The notes under the pieces were generated by a model. That model saw only the letters and a list, made by a program, of their open reading frames with translations, ran no database searches and had not been told where the DNA came from. A DNA stretch of 47,637 nt, from the NCBI RefSeq assembly GCF_003121405.1, contig NZ_QBUY01000067.1, positions 1 to 47,637 on the forward strand, read 5' to 3'. The translations under genes and the position numbers were made by a program. Numbering within the stretch: the stretch's first letter is position 1; each line of letters begins with the position of its first letter. Below are positions 9,687 to 18,696 of the stretch, piece by piece. Source of the stretch: Paraburkholderia sp. C35 (GTDB lineage: Bacteria > Pseudomonadota > Gammaproteobacteria > Burkholderiales > Burkholderiaceae).

Positions 9687-10373
9687 TCAGATCAGACGCC
9701 CTGCTTCGATCGTCACCGTCGTATCGCAGCGCCGCGCCAGCTCGACGTCATGTGTGACGAGCACCAGCGTCGCACCGTTTGCGCGGTTCATATCGAACAT
9801 CAGATCGATCACGGCATGCCCGGTCGCGGCATCGAGGCTGCCTGTCGGTTCATCGGCGAAGAGAATCGCGGGATGGGTTGCGAATGCGCGGGCCAACGCC
9901 ACGCGCTGCTGCTCGCCGCCCGACAGGAGCATCGGATAGTGCCGCATGCGCTCGCCGAGTCCGACCTGGGTCAGCAGCGTACGCGCACGCGCATGAACCT
10001 CTCTGGCCGGCAACCCGCCTTGCAGCTCGAGCGGAAGCGTGACATTCTCGAGCGCGGTCAGATGCGGCATCAACTGGAAAGACTGGAACACGAAACCGAC
10101 CGAACCGTTGCGAAGCGCCGCGCGGCCGTCTTCGTCGAGTGCGGTGAGTTCGCGGCCAAGCAGACGAACCGACCCGGAGGTCGCGCTGTCCAAACCGGCA
10201 AGCAAGCCGAGCAGCGTAGACTTGCCAGAGCCCGACGCGCCGACGATCGCCACGCGGCTGCTCGCCTGAATCGACAGGTCGATGTTGTCGAGGATCGTCA
10301 ACTCGCCCGTCGCATCCTTAACCCTCTTGCACAAACCCCGCACTTCGATGACTGGATCGGTTTTCTTTTGCAT
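9687..10373 (-). CDS. ybbA: ABC transporter ATP-binding protein, YbbA/LolD-like
   Basis: This is an ATPase subunit of the MacB/LolD/YbbA branch of ABC proteins. The 228-residue product has Walker A GASGSGKSTL (near residue 43), signature LSGGEQQR, Walker B ILFADEPTGSLD and the switch His in VTHD. I started it at MQKKTDPVIEVRGL (10373) because the upstream extension overlaps tesA and does not resemble a transporter. It is divergent from tesA, as in E. coli. The large YbbP-type permease that normally follows ybbA is missing; pgi lies downstream on the other strand. The partner membrane protein must be elsewhere or the ATPase has another role. Confidence 0.88.
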   Translation of the reverse strand: MQKKTDPVIEVRGLCKRVKDATGELTILDNIDLSIQASSRVAIVGASGSGKSTLLGLLAGLDSATSGSVRLLGRELTALDEDGRAALRNGSVGFVFQSFQLMPHLTALENVTLPLELQGGLPAREVHARARTLLTQVGLGERMRHYPMLLSGGEQQRVALARAFATHPAILFADEPTGSLDAATGHAVIDLMFDMNRANGATLVLVTHDVELARRCDTTVTIEAGRLI

Positions 10374-11103
10374 GGTGAAGCGTAGGTTGAAAGTGCGCGC
10401 CCTGATGTCGTTCACGGCGCTGACTGCGGCCTGTTTCCCCATCGTGTTCGCCGCGACTTTTTCTGCAACTGCCCAGGCTGCCAGCAACACCAACGCGGCC
10501 GCTGCCATGGCGACCACAGCCGGCAGCACTGCGCAACAGTCGAAGCCGACCATCGTCGTGCTCGGCGACAGCCTCTCCGCCGAGTACGGCCTGCCCCGCG
10601 ACACCGGCTGGGTTTCACTGATGCGTCAGCGTCTGTCGAGTGAGCGAATCGATTATAACGTTGCCAATGCCAGCATCAGCGGCGACACCACCAGTGGCGG
10701 GCGCGCCCGTCTGCCCGCGCTGTTGCAGCGGCTCAAGCCCGCTGTCGTCATCATCGAGCTGGGCGCCAACGATGCCTTACGCGGTGTGCCACTCAATACG
10801 ACAGAAGACAATCTGCGCACTATCATTGAACAGGCGCAGCAAGGTCACGCGAAGGTACTGCTCGTCGGCATGTATGTACCGCCTAATTACGGCCCCGACT
10901 ACACCCAAAAGTTCCACGGTCTGTACGGCCAGTTGTCGAAGCAGTTGAGCGTGCCGCTCGTTCCATTTCTCCTTGCTGGAATCGAAGACAAGCCTGACAT
11001 GTTCCAGTCGGATCAGATTCATCCGACGCAACGGGCACAGCCCCTGCTACTGGACAACGTGTGGCCAACGCTGAAGCCGTTGCTCCACACCACGTCGCAG
11101 TAA
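10372..11103 (+). CDS. tesA: Arylesterase / acyl-CoA thioesterase I, GDSL family (TesA)
   Basis: TesA-type enzymes are periplasmic SGNH hydrolases with thioesterase, arylesterase and lysophospholipase activity. The product (243 residues from ATG 10372) has a basic, hydrophobic signal sequence of about 37 residues ending near ATAQAA. It has block I GDSLSAEYGL (nucleophile Ser about 67), block II SGDTTSGG, block III GANDALRG and block V DQIHPT with the Asp and His. Later starts at TTG 10387 or ATG 10405 would keep the signal peptide. With the first ATG the gene overlaps the divergent ybbA start, so one of the two starts may be too early. Confidence 0.9.
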   Translation: MVKRRLKVRALMSFTALTAACFPIVFAATFSATAQAASNTNAAAAMATTAGSTAQQSKPTIVVLGDSLSAEYGLPRDTGWVSLMRQRLSSERIDYNVANASISGDTTSGGRARLPALLQRLKPAVVIIELGANDALRGVPLNTTEDNLRTIIEQAQQGHAKVLLVGMYVPPNYGPDYTQKFHGLYGQLSKQLSVPLVPFLLAGIEDKPDMFQSDQIHPTQRAQPLLLDNVWPTLKPLLHTTSQ

Positions 11104-11240
11104 ACCCGGCGCCAGGATGTTACAGCGCGCTAACAACTTGTTTCCGAATAATGGGGAACGTGCCCAGGCACGGTCGATCAGACACATTCGCCTGAATTCG
11201 ACAACCGGCTCCATGTGAGCGATTTCTGGAAGGAGATAAC

Positions 11241-11582
11241 GTGAAATACTTACCGATTATCGCTATGACTATTGCCATTTCCGCTTGTGCTGCACAACCG
11301 CCTGCCGGCGTGCAGTCCGTTGGCACCAGCCAGCAGCCGCCGAAGGTCGTCGGCCAGTGCATCGCCAAGAAGTGGGCTGACAAGACCCAGCAGCAGGTCG
11401 TCGCACAAGACACATTGGCTAATGACGCAGCGATGGACGTGTATGTCCCTGGCCAGCAACCGCCGAACGGCGCAGCTGCCGTTGTGCGCCCGAACTATCA
11501 GGGTTCGGGTACGTGGGTCGGCTTCCGCGCCGCGGGTGGTGCGGGCAGCGACGCAACGGGCGACATCAGCGCCTGCCTGTAA
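11241..11582 (+). CDS. Small putative lipoprotein of unknown function
   Basis: The 113-residue product starts with GTG preceded by a strong ribosome site (GGAAGGAGATAAC). Its N-terminus is a lipoprotein signal: MKYLPIIAMTIAISAC, with the lipobox Cys at residue 16. The mature part is Ala/Gly/Pro/Gln-rich and includes GQCIAKKWADKTQQQVV and GTWVGFRAAGGAG. It has two further Cys (GQC and SAC near the C-terminus), so a disulfide is possible. I do not recognise a domain. It stands alone between tesA and a terminator and converges on ppiD. Export and lipidation are well supported; the function is not. Confidence 0.75.
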   Translation: MKYLPIIAMTIAISACAAQPPAGVQSVGTSQQPPKVVGQCIAKKWADKTQQQVVAQDTLANDAAMDVYVPGQQPPNGAAAVVRPNYQGSGTWVGFRAAGGAGSDATGDISACL

Positions 11583-11608
11583 CGCTTCCTGACGCTCCTC
11601 GCGAGAAA

Positions 11609-11634
11609 AAAAGCCCCGCTTATGCGGGGCTTTT
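11609..11634. terminator. Bidirectional terminator between lipoprotein gene and ppiD
   Basis: AAAAGCCCCGC, loop TTAT, GCGGGGCTTTT. It has A-run and T-run flanks on both sides and sits between convergent genes (lipoprotein + and ppiD -). Confidence 0.9.
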
Positions 11635-11677
11635 CTGTTTGCAGAGGCGGCTTGTGTTGCAGCCGCCAGGCGATGGC

Positions 11678-13606
11678 TTATTCGCCCGATTGCTGGGTGT
11701 CGAGCGAACCGTACATCTTCACCTTCGAGCGCGCCCGCAGCGCATCCAGATACGCTTCCGCTTCGGCCTGCGCGTTCACCGACGCAATCTGCTGCTGGGC
11801 CGATGCGAGACGCTGCGCATCGGTCGCAGCCGGTTGCACGACCGCATTCACGCGATAGATCGCATAGCCGTCTGCGCCCAGATCGACGCCGACGTAGGCC
11901 GGCAACTTTTGCGCATCGACCTTGTAAATTGCACTCAATGCGGCAGGCGGCACGCCTTGCGCGTCGTTGCGCGATACCTTCAGCGCCGACGAGAACCCGT
12001 CCGTCGACTTCGATTTCTGCAGATCCGCCAGCTTCGCCTCGCCTTCCTTACGCGCGAGATCGGCTGCCTGCTGTGCGACCACCTTCTGGCGCACGGCATC
12101 CTTGACGGCGGCCAGCGCAGGGACAGCCGCCGGCTTGTAGTCCGTCACGTGCGCTGCGATCAGCGTGTTGTTGCCGACGTCGATGGCCTGCGTGTTGTTG
12201 CGGTCCTTGGCCGAATCGTTCGCAAACACGGCGGCGAGGAACTTCGCGTTGTTCAACGGGCTATCCGGCGGCAGCGCGCTATTGGGCTGCGGCGTGACCG
12301 TCGCAGTCTGGATCTGCAGCTTGTACTTGTCGGCGGCCGGTTGCAGGCTCTTTGCCTGTTCGTACACCGTCGACGTGAAGCCTTCGGAATCGTCGCTGAA
12401 TGCCTTGGTCGCGAGTTGCGTCTTCAGGTCTTTGGCGATCGAATCCTTCACTTCATCGAACGGTTTGGTCACCGACGGCTTCACGTCCGTCACCTTGACG
12501 ATGTGATAGCCGAAGTCCGACTGGATCAGATCGCTGATCTCGTCCTTCTTCATCTTGAAGACGGCGTCGTCGAAAGCCTTGCCGCCCGCGATCATGCCCG
12601 GGCTGAAGTAGCCCAGATCGCCGCCCTTCGAAGCCGAGCCCGGATCCTGCGAATTCTGCTGCGCGAGTTGCGCGAACTGATCAGGATGCGCCTTCACCTG
12701 TGCCAGCCCTTCCTGCGCTTTCTGCTTCGCCTTGTCCTTGTCGGCAGCGCTCGCGTCCTTCGACACCGTGATCAGGATGTGGCTCGCGCGCACTTCGCCC
12801 TGCGTGCTGTAGTGCGCGATGTTGTCGTCGTAGTACTTCTTGAGATCAGCATCGCCCGGTGTTGCCGATGCCGCGAGCGTAGCCGGCGACAGCACGAGAT
12901 ACTGGATCGTGGCCGTTGCCGGCGTGGAGAATTCGTCGCGATGCGCATCGTAGTACGACTGAATTTGCGCGTCGGTCGGCTGCACTTTCGACTCGTACTC
13001 CTTCGCGCGGAACGCGAGGCCCTGCACTTCACGCTGCTGCTCGGCAAGCTCAGTCAGATGCTGCGCAAGCGTCTTCGGCGTGAAGGCCGTCTGCGTGATG
13101 GCGGCCGGCAGCTGTTGCATGGCCATGCTATAGCGCACCTGCTCCTGGTACTGCTCGGGCGTGATGCCCTGCATCGCAAGGAGTTCTTTGTATTTGTTCA
13201 GGTCGATAGAGCCGTCGGGGTTCTTCAGCGAACCGATGATCGGGTCTGCCATCAACGCGCGGCGCAGCGCGTCATCGGACGCCGTCAGATGCAGACGCTG
13301 CGTCTCGTCGGCGAGCACGCGCTGCTGGATCAGGCCGTCGAGCATGTCCTTGCGGCGATCCGGTGTGTCGAACATCTTCGCGTCGAACTGCGCGCCGAGC
13401 ATCTGACGCGCGCGGTCCATCTGCTGACGCCAGCCGTTATCGAATTCGGCGCGCGTGATCTTGTGACCGTTGACGCTCGCGACATTCGCGCTCTCGTCAA
13501 AGAAACCGCGGAAGCCCTGGATACCCACAAAACCCAAACCCGGCAGGATGACCAGGATGAGCATGAACATCATCAGACGTTGGTGATTGCGGAAGAAATC
13601 GAGCAT
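11678..13606 (-). CDS. ppiD: Periplasmic folding chaperone PpiD (SurA-N / parvulin-type PPIase)
   Basis: PpiD is an inner-membrane-anchored chaperone near the Sec translocon that helps secreted and outer-membrane proteins fold. The 642-residue product has a short cytoplasmic N-terminus (MLDFFRNHQR) and one membrane helix (about residues 12–33). A SurA-N-like chaperone segment follows (SVNGHKITRAEFD), then a single parvulin domain beginning at VRASHILITV (about residue 265) with the GGDLGYFSPG motif. Its position downstream of hupB and the tRNAs agrees with the common proteobacterial hupB–ppiD adjacency. The tRNA terminator lies between them, so ppiD probably has its own promoter. Confidence 0.93.
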   Translation of the reverse strand: MLDFFRNHQRLMMFMLILVILPGLGFVGIQGFRGFFDESANVASVNGHKITRAEFDNGWRQQMDRARQMLGAQFDAKMFDTPDRRKDMLDGLIQQRVLADETQRLHLTASDDALRRALMADPIIGSLKNPDGSIDLNKYKELLAMQGITPEQYQEQVRYSMAMQQLPAAITQTAFTPKTLAQHLTELAEQQREVQGLAFRAKEYESKVQPTDAQIQSYYDAHRDEFSTPATATIQYLVLSPATLAASATPGDADLKKYYDDNIAHYSTQGEVRASHILITVSKDASAADKDKAKQKAQEGLAQVKAHPDQFAQLAQQNSQDPGSASKGGDLGYFSPGMIAGGKAFDDAVFKMKKDEISDLIQSDFGYHIVKVTDVKPSVTKPFDEVKDSIAKDLKTQLATKAFSDDSEGFTSTVYEQAKSLQPAADKYKLQIQTATVTPQPNSALPPDSPLNNAKFLAAVFANDSAKDRNNTQAIDVGNNTLIAAHVTDYKPAAVPALAAVKDAVRQKVVAQQAADLARKEGEAKLADLQKSKSTDGFSSALKVSRNDAQGVPPAALSAIYKVDAQKLPAYVGVDLGADGYAIYRVNAVVQPAATDAQRLASAQQQIASVNAQAEAEAYLDALRARSKVKMYGSLDTQQSGE

Positions 13607-13654
13607 GCTTGAGGTGCCAAAAACGGAACGCCCGATGTTACATCAGCGGGCAAT

Positions 13655-13684
13655 AAAAAAGGCGAACCGGAGTTCGCCTTTCTA
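13655..13684 (-). terminator. Intrinsic terminator of the tRNA-Val–tRNA-Asp transcript
   Basis: Minus-strand AAGGCGAAC, loop TCCG, GTTCGCCTT, followed by a T-rich run. It lies just after the tRNA-Asp CCA end and before ppiD. Confidence 0.85.
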
Positions 13685-13690
13685 GGATAC

Positions 13691-13767
13691 TGGCGGAGTG
13701 GACGGGACTCGAACCCGCGACCCCCGGCGTGACAGGCCGGTATTCTAACCGACTGAACTACCACTCC
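13691..13767 (-). tRNA. tRNA-Asp (GUC)
   Basis: The 77-nt minus-strand sequence includes an encoded CCA. The acceptor arm GGAGTGG pairs with CCACTCC, the D-arm contains AGTTCAGTCGGTTAGAA, the anticodon loop reads CTGTCAC (anticodon GTC), and the T-arm has GGGTTCGAGTCCC. It follows tRNA-Val and probably shares its transcript. Confidence 0.97.
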
Positions 13768-13811
13768 TTATTGCTGCTTATGCTGCGCAGCGCGTCACTT
13801 CGATCTGGAAC

Positions 13812-13887
13812 TGGTGGGTGCTGAGAGGCTCGAACTCCCGACCTACGCCTTGTAAGGGCGCCGCTCTACCAACTGAGCTAAGCACCC
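13812..13887 (-). tRNA. tRNA-Val (UAC)
   Basis: The 76-nt minus-strand sequence includes an encoded CCA. The acceptor GGGTGCT pairs with AGCACCC, the D-arm contains TAGCTCAGTTGGTAGAG, the anticodon loop is CTTACAA (anticodon TAC), and the T-arm contains GAGTTCGAGCCTC. It lies 44 bp before the tRNA-Asp gene and 70 bp after hupB. Confidence 0.97.
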
Positions 13888-13957
13888 GCTCCGAGACCGC
13901 TGCTGCCTGATTGCAGAGATCGATTTGCATCGACACATTCATCAAGCAGCGAGCCCG

Positions 13958-14230
13958 TTAGTTTAACGCATCCTTTAGTGCTTTGCCAGGCCTAAATTTA
14001 GGAACCTTGGCTGCCTTGATCTTGATCGCTGCGCCCGTGCGCGGATTGCGACCGGTGCGCGCCGTGCGCTTGCCCACTGCAAATGTACCGAAGCCGACCA
14101 GCGTGACCGAACCGCCCTTCTTCAACGTGCCTTTGACGCCACCGATCACTGCATCCAGCGCGCGACCTGCTGCCGCTTTCGAAATGTCGGCTTGTTGCGC
14201 GATGTGATCGATCAATTCCGTTTTATTCAT
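13958..14230 (-). CDS. hupB: DNA-binding protein HU (beta-type)
   Basis: HU is a small histone-like protein that bends DNA and organises the nucleoid. The 90-residue product has the standard length. It carries MNKTELIDHIA, GFGTFAVGKRTARTGRNP and the DNA-binding arm ending VPKFRPGKALKDALN. The ribosome site is GGGGGCTTGG. A σ70 promoter with near-consensus boxes lies about 90–115 bp upstream. It sits directly downstream of lon, the usual proteobacterial arrangement, but is separated by the lon terminator. Confidence 0.97.
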   Translation of the reverse strand: MNKTELIDHIAQQADISKAAAGRALDAVIGGVKGTLKKGGSVTLVGFGTFAVGKRTARTGRNPRTGAAIKIKAAKVPKFRPGKALKDALN

Positions 14231-14318
14231 TCCAAGCCCCCGAGAATGTAGTTGGGCAAATCATGAAAGCGCTTGTGCGCCCGGTTATATACGGCGCGGC
14301 AGAATTTGCCGGCCACTC

Positions 14319-14347
14319 ATTAGAATGGGCCGAAACCCTTGTGTCAA
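14319..14347 (-). promoter_or_regulatory. σ70-type promoter of hupB
   Basis: Minus-strand TTGACA (14342–14347), a 17-bp spacer, then TCTAAT (14319–14324). The predicted start is near 14312, giving a leader of about 80 nt. This is the clearest housekeeping promoter in the window. Confidence 0.75.
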
Positions 14348-14520
14348 GCGGGATTGCGCCTGATTCGAGGGGCTTGTCGAAGCGCTTTCGATGACGAAAT
14401 CTTGCAAGCGATGGATGCGGATGCAACCAGTTTACCGCGCGCTGCAAGGTCTCCTGGATAGCGGGCAAATGACTCGATCGACGGCACTGTCGATCAAACG
14501 TTTGCTTCGCGCGGACAATA

Positions 14521-14550
14521 AAAAACCCGCGGACTAGCCGCGGGTTTTTT
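14521..14550 (-). terminator. Intrinsic terminator of lon
   Basis: AAAACCCGCGG, loop ACTAG, CCGCGGGTTTT, with A/T runs on both sides. It is 63 bp beyond the lon stop on the minus strand. Confidence 0.88.
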
Positions 14551-14613
14551 GATCGCTGAAGACTGAACCGGATGAGGCGTTCAGTACATGGCGTTGGGTT
14601 TCATGCGAAGTGA

Positions 14614-17031
14614 TTAGTGCTTCACGACATCGCTTGCGCCCGAGTCTTTCGACTCACCAACGGGCGCGGCTGCCTTCGGCTCTTCTTCCGGCAAGGCCGT
14701 CGGCGCGCGTTCCAGCGCCAGTTCCAGCACCTTGTCGATCCAGCGCACAGGCACGATCTCGATCGCGTTCTTCACGTTGTCCGGAATCTCCGTCAGATCC
14801 TTGACGTTCTCTTCCGGAATCAGCACGAGCTTGATGCCGCCGCGATGCGCTGCCAGCAGCTTTTCCTTCAGCCCGCCGATCGGCAGTACTTCGCCGCGCA
14901 GCGTGATTTCACCCGTCATCGCGACATCCGCACGCACGGGAATGCCCGTGAGCACCGACACCAGCGCCGTGGTCATCGCACCGCCCGCCGACGGACCGTC
15001 CTTCGGCGTCGCGCCTTCCGGCACGTGGATGTGGATGTCCTGCTTCTCGAACGCTTCGTCCTTGATACCGAGACGGCGCGAACGCGACCGCACCACCGAG
15101 CGCGCAGCTTCGACGGATTCCTTCATCACGTCGCCGAGCGAACCCGTGCGGATCACATTGCCCTTGCCCGGCATCACGGCTGCTTCGATCGTCAGCAGAT
15201 CGCCGCCGACTTCCGTCCACGCCAGCCCCGTCACCTGACCAATCTGGTTTTCCTTCGCGGCCAGACCGAAGTCGTACTTGCGCACGCCGAGGAACGTATC
15301 GAGGTTGGCGGCGTCGACCGTGACCGCCTTATCTGCCTTCTTCAGCAGAAGCATCTTCACGACCTTGCGGCAGATCTTCGACACTTCACGCTCGAGCGAA
15401 CGGACGCCCGCTTCACGCGTGTAGTAGCGAATGATGTCGCGGATGGCTGCTCCCGTGACTTCGATCTCGCCTTGCTTCAGGCCGTTGTTCTTCTTCTGCT
15501 TCGGCAGCAGGTAACGTTGCGCAATGCTGACCTTCTCGTCTTCCGTGTAACCCGACAGACGGATCACTTCCATACGGTCGAGCAGCGGCGGCGGAATGTT
15601 CAGCGAGTTCGACGTTGCCACGAACATCACGTCCGACAGGTCGAAGTCCACTTCGACATAGTGGTCCGCAAACGTGTGGTTCTGTTCGGGGTCGAGCACT
15701 TCGAGCAGCGCCGACGACGGATCGCCGCGGAAATCCATACCCATCTTGTCGACTTCGTCGAGCAGGAAGAGCGGATTGCGCACGCCAACCTTGGTCAGGC
15801 TCTGCAGGATCTTGCCCGGCATCGAACCGATGTACGTACGACGGTGGCCGCGAATCTCAGCCTCGTCACGCACACCACCCAGTGCCATGCGCACGAACTT
15901 GCGGTTCGTTGCGCGCGCAATCGACTGGCCCAGCGACGTCTTACCGACACCCGGAGGCCCACCCAGGCACAGGATCGGCGCCTTCACCTTGTCCACGCGC
16001 TGTTGCACAGCGAGATACTCGAGAATGCGTTCCTTGACCTTCTCGAGACCGAAGTGGTCTTCGTCCAGCACGCGTTCTGCATTCGAGAGGTCGTTGTTGA
16101 CCTTGCTCTTCTTGCGCCACGGCAGGCCGATCAGCGTGTCGATGTAGTTGCGTACGACCGTCGCTTCCGCCGACATCGGCGACATCAGCTTGAGCTTCTT
16201 CAGCTCGGCGTCGGCCTTCTTCTTGGCTTCCTTCGGCATGCGCGCAGCCGTGATGCGTTTCTCGAGTTCTTCGAGATCGGCACCCTCTTCGCCTTCGCCC
16301 AGTTCCTTCTGGATTGCCTTGACCTGTTCGTTCAGGTAGTACTCGCGCTGGCTCTTCTCCATCTGACGCTTGACGCGTCCACGGATGCGCTTTTCAACCT
16401 GCAGGATGTCGATCTCGGCTTCGAGTTGCGCGAGCAGATGCTCGAGGCGCTCGATGACCGGGAACATTTCGAGAATCTGCTGTTTCTGGTCGAGCTTGAG
16501 CGGCAGATGCGCAGCGATGGTATCGGCCAGACGGCCAGCTTCATCGATGCCCGACAGCGACGTGAGGATCTCCGGCGGGATCTTCTTGTTCAGCTTCACG
16601 TACTGGTCAAACTGCGACACGATCGCGCGACGCAGCGCTTCCGTTTCAGCGCTATCGGCGTGGTCGGGTTCGAGCGGCATGACTTCGCACGAGAACTGCG
16701 TTTCCTGCTCTTCGATCGACAGTGTCTTTGCGCGCTGCAGGCCTTCGACCAGCACCTTCACGGTGCCGTCAGGCAGCTTGAGCATCTGCAGGATGTTGGC
16801 GATACAGCCAACTTCGTACATGTCTTTTTCAGTCGGCTCGTCTTTGGCCGCCGTCTTCTGGGCAACAAGCATGATGTGCTTGCCACCTTCCATTGCGGCT
16901 TCCAACGCCTTGATCGACTTCGGGCGCCCCACGAAGAGCGGGATCACCATATGCGGGAAAACGACTACGTCGCGCAGCGGGAGCAGCGGCAGCGTGATGC
17001 GTTCCGGCGGGAGGAGTTGGGTTCCTGACAT
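14614..17031 (-). CDS. lon: ATP-dependent protease Lon (LonA)
   Basis: Lon is a cytoplasmic AAA+ serine protease that degrades misfolded and regulatory proteins. The 805-residue product has the LonA order. The N-terminal substrate-recognition domain begins LPLLPLRDVVVFPHMV. The AAA+ module follows, with Walker A GGPPGVGKTSL (about residue 355) and an arginine-rich RGHRRTYIGSMPG. The peptidase domain has catalytic Ser in PKDGPSAGGA and Lys in GGLKEKLLAAHRG. The ATG at 17031 is at the family start. It lies downstream of clpX, whose terminator separates the two. I could not find a convincing heat-shock promoter in the 130 bp upstream. Confidence 0.98.
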   Translation of the reverse strand: MSGTQLLPPERITLPLLPLRDVVVFPHMVIPLFVGRPKSIKALEAAMEGGKHIMLVAQKTAAKDEPTEKDMYEVGCIANILQMLKLPDGTVKVLVEGLQRAKTLSIEEQETQFSCEVMPLEPDHADSAETEALRRAIVSQFDQYVKLNKKIPPEILTSLSGIDEAGRLADTIAAHLPLKLDQKQQILEMFPVIERLEHLLAQLEAEIDILQVEKRIRGRVKRQMEKSQREYYLNEQVKAIQKELGEGEEGADLEELEKRITAARMPKEAKKKADAELKKLKLMSPMSAEATVVRNYIDTLIGLPWRKKSKVNNDLSNAERVLDEDHFGLEKVKERILEYLAVQQRVDKVKAPILCLGGPPGVGKTSLGQSIARATNRKFVRMALGGVRDEAEIRGHRRTYIGSMPGKILQSLTKVGVRNPLFLLDEVDKMGMDFRGDPSSALLEVLDPEQNHTFADHYVEVDFDLSDVMFVATSNSLNIPPPLLDRMEVIRLSGYTEDEKVSIAQRYLLPKQKKNNGLKQGEIEVTGAAIRDIIRYYTREAGVRSLEREVSKICRKVVKMLLLKKADKAVTVDAANLDTFLGVRKYDFGLAAKENQIGQVTGLAWTEVGGDLLTIEAAVMPGKGNVIRTGSLGDVMKESVEAARSVVRSRSRRLGIKDEAFEKQDIHIHVPEGATPKDGPSAGGAMTTALVSVLTGIPVRADVAMTGEITLRGEVLPIGGLKEKLLAAHRGGIKLVLIPEENVKDLTEIPDNVKNAIEIVPVRWIDKVLELALERAPTALPEEEPKAAAPVGESKDSGASDVVKH

Positions 17032-17160
17032 TTCATTTCCCCATGAGTGGAATCAGTTTGTTCGATAGTTGAGGCCGACAAAAAAGATTGCAAGCCTTCG
17101 CGTGTGGGAAAAAGTTCAGTGACTCCAGAAAAACGGTCCATCCTGACGACACGATAAACG

Positions 17161-17197
17161 AAAAAAGCCGTTCACGTCGCCATGAACGGCTTTTTTT
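17161..17197 (-). terminator. Intrinsic terminator of clpX
   Basis: AAAAAAGCCGTTCA, loop CGTCGCCA, TGAACGGCTTTTTT. It lies about 20 bp after the clpX stop; the minus strand carries the T-run. Confidence 0.9.
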
Positions 17198-17216
17198 CAA
17201 AAAACCGGGCAGCCGA

Positions 17217-18488
17217 TCAATTCGAACCCGCAACCTTAGGTGCGTCTTCGTAGATCAGAAGCGGCTTTCCGTCACCATCAATGACATTGTCGTCAATAAT
17301 GACTTTGCTCACGCCCTTCATTGCCGGCAACTCGTACATGACGTCGAGCAGTGCCTGTTCGAGGATCGAACGCAGACCGCGCGCGCCCGTCTTGCGACGG
17401 ATCGCCTTGCGGGCGATGGCTTGCAAAGCCGCCGGGCGGATCTCCAGCTCGACGCGTTCCATGTTGAACAGCTTGTGATACTGCTTGATCAACGCGTTTT
17501 TCGGCTCGACCAGGATCTTCATCAGCGCGGCTTCATCCAGCTTGCCGAGCGTCGCCACCACGGGCAAACGGCCGATCAGTTCGGGGATCAGACCGAATTT
17601 GATGAGGTCTTCCGGCTCGGTTTCACGCAGCACTTCGCCGGCATCGCGATCCTGCTTGCTCTTGACGCTCGCACCGAAACCGATCCCCGTTTTTTCCGTA
17701 CGGTCGACGATCACCTTTTCGAGGCCATCGAACGCGCCGCCGCAGATAAACAGGATGTTGGTCGTGTCGACCTGGATGAAATCCTGGTTCGGATGCTTAC
17801 GGCCACCTTGCGGCGGCACCGAAGCCATCGTGCCTTCCACCAGCTTCAGCAGTGCCTGCTGAACGCCTTCGCCCGACACGTCGCGCGTAATGGACGGGTT
17901 GTCCGACTTACGGCTGATCTTGTCGATTTCATCGATGTAGACAATGCCGCGCTGCGCCTTGTCGACTTCGTAGTTGCAGTTCTGCAGCAGCTTCTGAATG
18001 ATGTTTTCGACGTCTTCACCGACATAGCCGGCTTCCGTCAGCGTGGTCGCGTCCGCGATCACGAATGGCACGTTCAGAAGGCGCGCAAGCGTCTGCGCGA
18101 GCAGCGTCTTGCCCGAGCCGGTCGGCCCGATCAGCAGGATGTTGCTCTTCGACAGCTCGACGTCGTCTTTCTTGTCGAGATGCTTCAGGCGCTTGTAGTG
18201 GTTGTAAACCGCAACGGCGAGAATTTTCTTCGCGCGCTCTTGCCCGATCACGTATTGATCGAGAATATCGCGGATTTCCTGAGGACTAGGCAGGTCGGAC
18301 TTGGACAGGCCTGTTTCCAGACCGGCGCCCGCCGCTTCGTCGCGAATGATTTCGTTGCACAGGTCGATACATTCATCGCAGATGAATACCGACGGGCCAG
18401 CAATCAGTTTTTTGACTTCGTGCTGGCTTTTGCCGCAAAACGAGCAATACAACAGCTTTTCGCTGTTAGAACCTTTTTTGTCCGCCAT
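17217..18488 (-). CDS. clpX: ATP-dependent Clp protease ATP-binding subunit ClpX
   Basis: ClpX unfolds substrates and feeds them to ClpP. The 423-residue product starts with the C4 zinc-binding domain (CSFCGK near residue 15, then CDEC). It continues with the AAA+ core: Walker A GPTGSGKTLLAQ (about residue 120), Walker B IVYIDEIDKI and the arginine-rich RKTGARGLRS sensor region. I chose ATG 18488 (MADKKGSNSE) because GGAGG lies upstream and the family starts there. It follows clpP by 208 bp. Confidence 0.98.
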   Translation of the reverse strand: MADKKGSNSEKLLYCSFCGKSQHEVKKLIAGPSVFICDECIDLCNEIIRDEAAGAGLETGLSKSDLPSPQEIRDILDQYVIGQERAKKILAVAVYNHYKRLKHLDKKDDVELSKSNILLIGPTGSGKTLLAQTLARLLNVPFVIADATTLTEAGYVGEDVENIIQKLLQNCNYEVDKAQRGIVYIDEIDKISRKSDNPSITRDVSGEGVQQALLKLVEGTMASVPPQGGRKHPNQDFIQVDTTNILFICGGAFDGLEKVIVDRTEKTGIGFGASVKSKQDRDAGEVLRETEPEDLIKFGLIPELIGRLPVVATLGKLDEAALMKILVEPKNALIKQYHKLFNMERVELEIRPAALQAIARKAIRRKTGARGLRSILEQALLDVMYELPAMKGVSKVIIDDNVIDGDGKPLLIYEDAPKVAGSN

Positions 18489-18633
18489 AGATGTGTGAGC
18501 CTCCGGACACTCGAATGACATGATACGCCGTTTGCCCACCTCGTTCAGTCAGGGGTGGGACGGATGCGCAAAAGCTGTGACGGCGTTTGCCGCAGGCGTT
18601 CAGACGGGTCTTATTATTTCACAAGGTTTTGCG

Positions 18634-18672
18634 CCGGCGCTCTTCCCCCAATTCAGGGAAAAAGCGCTCCGG
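18634..18672. other. Imperfect hairpin in the clpP–clpX intergenic region
   Basis: GCGCTCTTCCC and GGGAAAAAGCGC pair imperfectly around AATTCA. It lies shortly after the clpP stop. Without a T-run it is at best a weak terminator or an mRNA-stabilising structure. Confidence 0.35.
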
Positions 18673-18696
18673 ATCAGCCATGTTCCAGCGATTGTT

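Larger units (their letters stand above)
14231..14613. other. Intergenic region between lon and hupB
   Basis: These 383 bp hold the lon terminator (14521–14550) and the hupB promoter (14319–14347). A small inverted repeat GATCGAC-N6-GTCGATC lies at 14476–14495, 130 bp upstream of the hupB promoter; its role is unknown. I see no additional gene. Confidence 0.6.

Noticed and set aside
14617..17028. An 803-codon open frame opposite lon
   Set aside because: It mirrors lon almost end to end, with His/Arg/Leu-rich composition and no recognisable domain.
17032..17160. A σ32 promoter for lon
   Set aside because: I looked for CTTGAA and CCCCAT-like halves at legal spacing on the minus strand and found only single poor halves.
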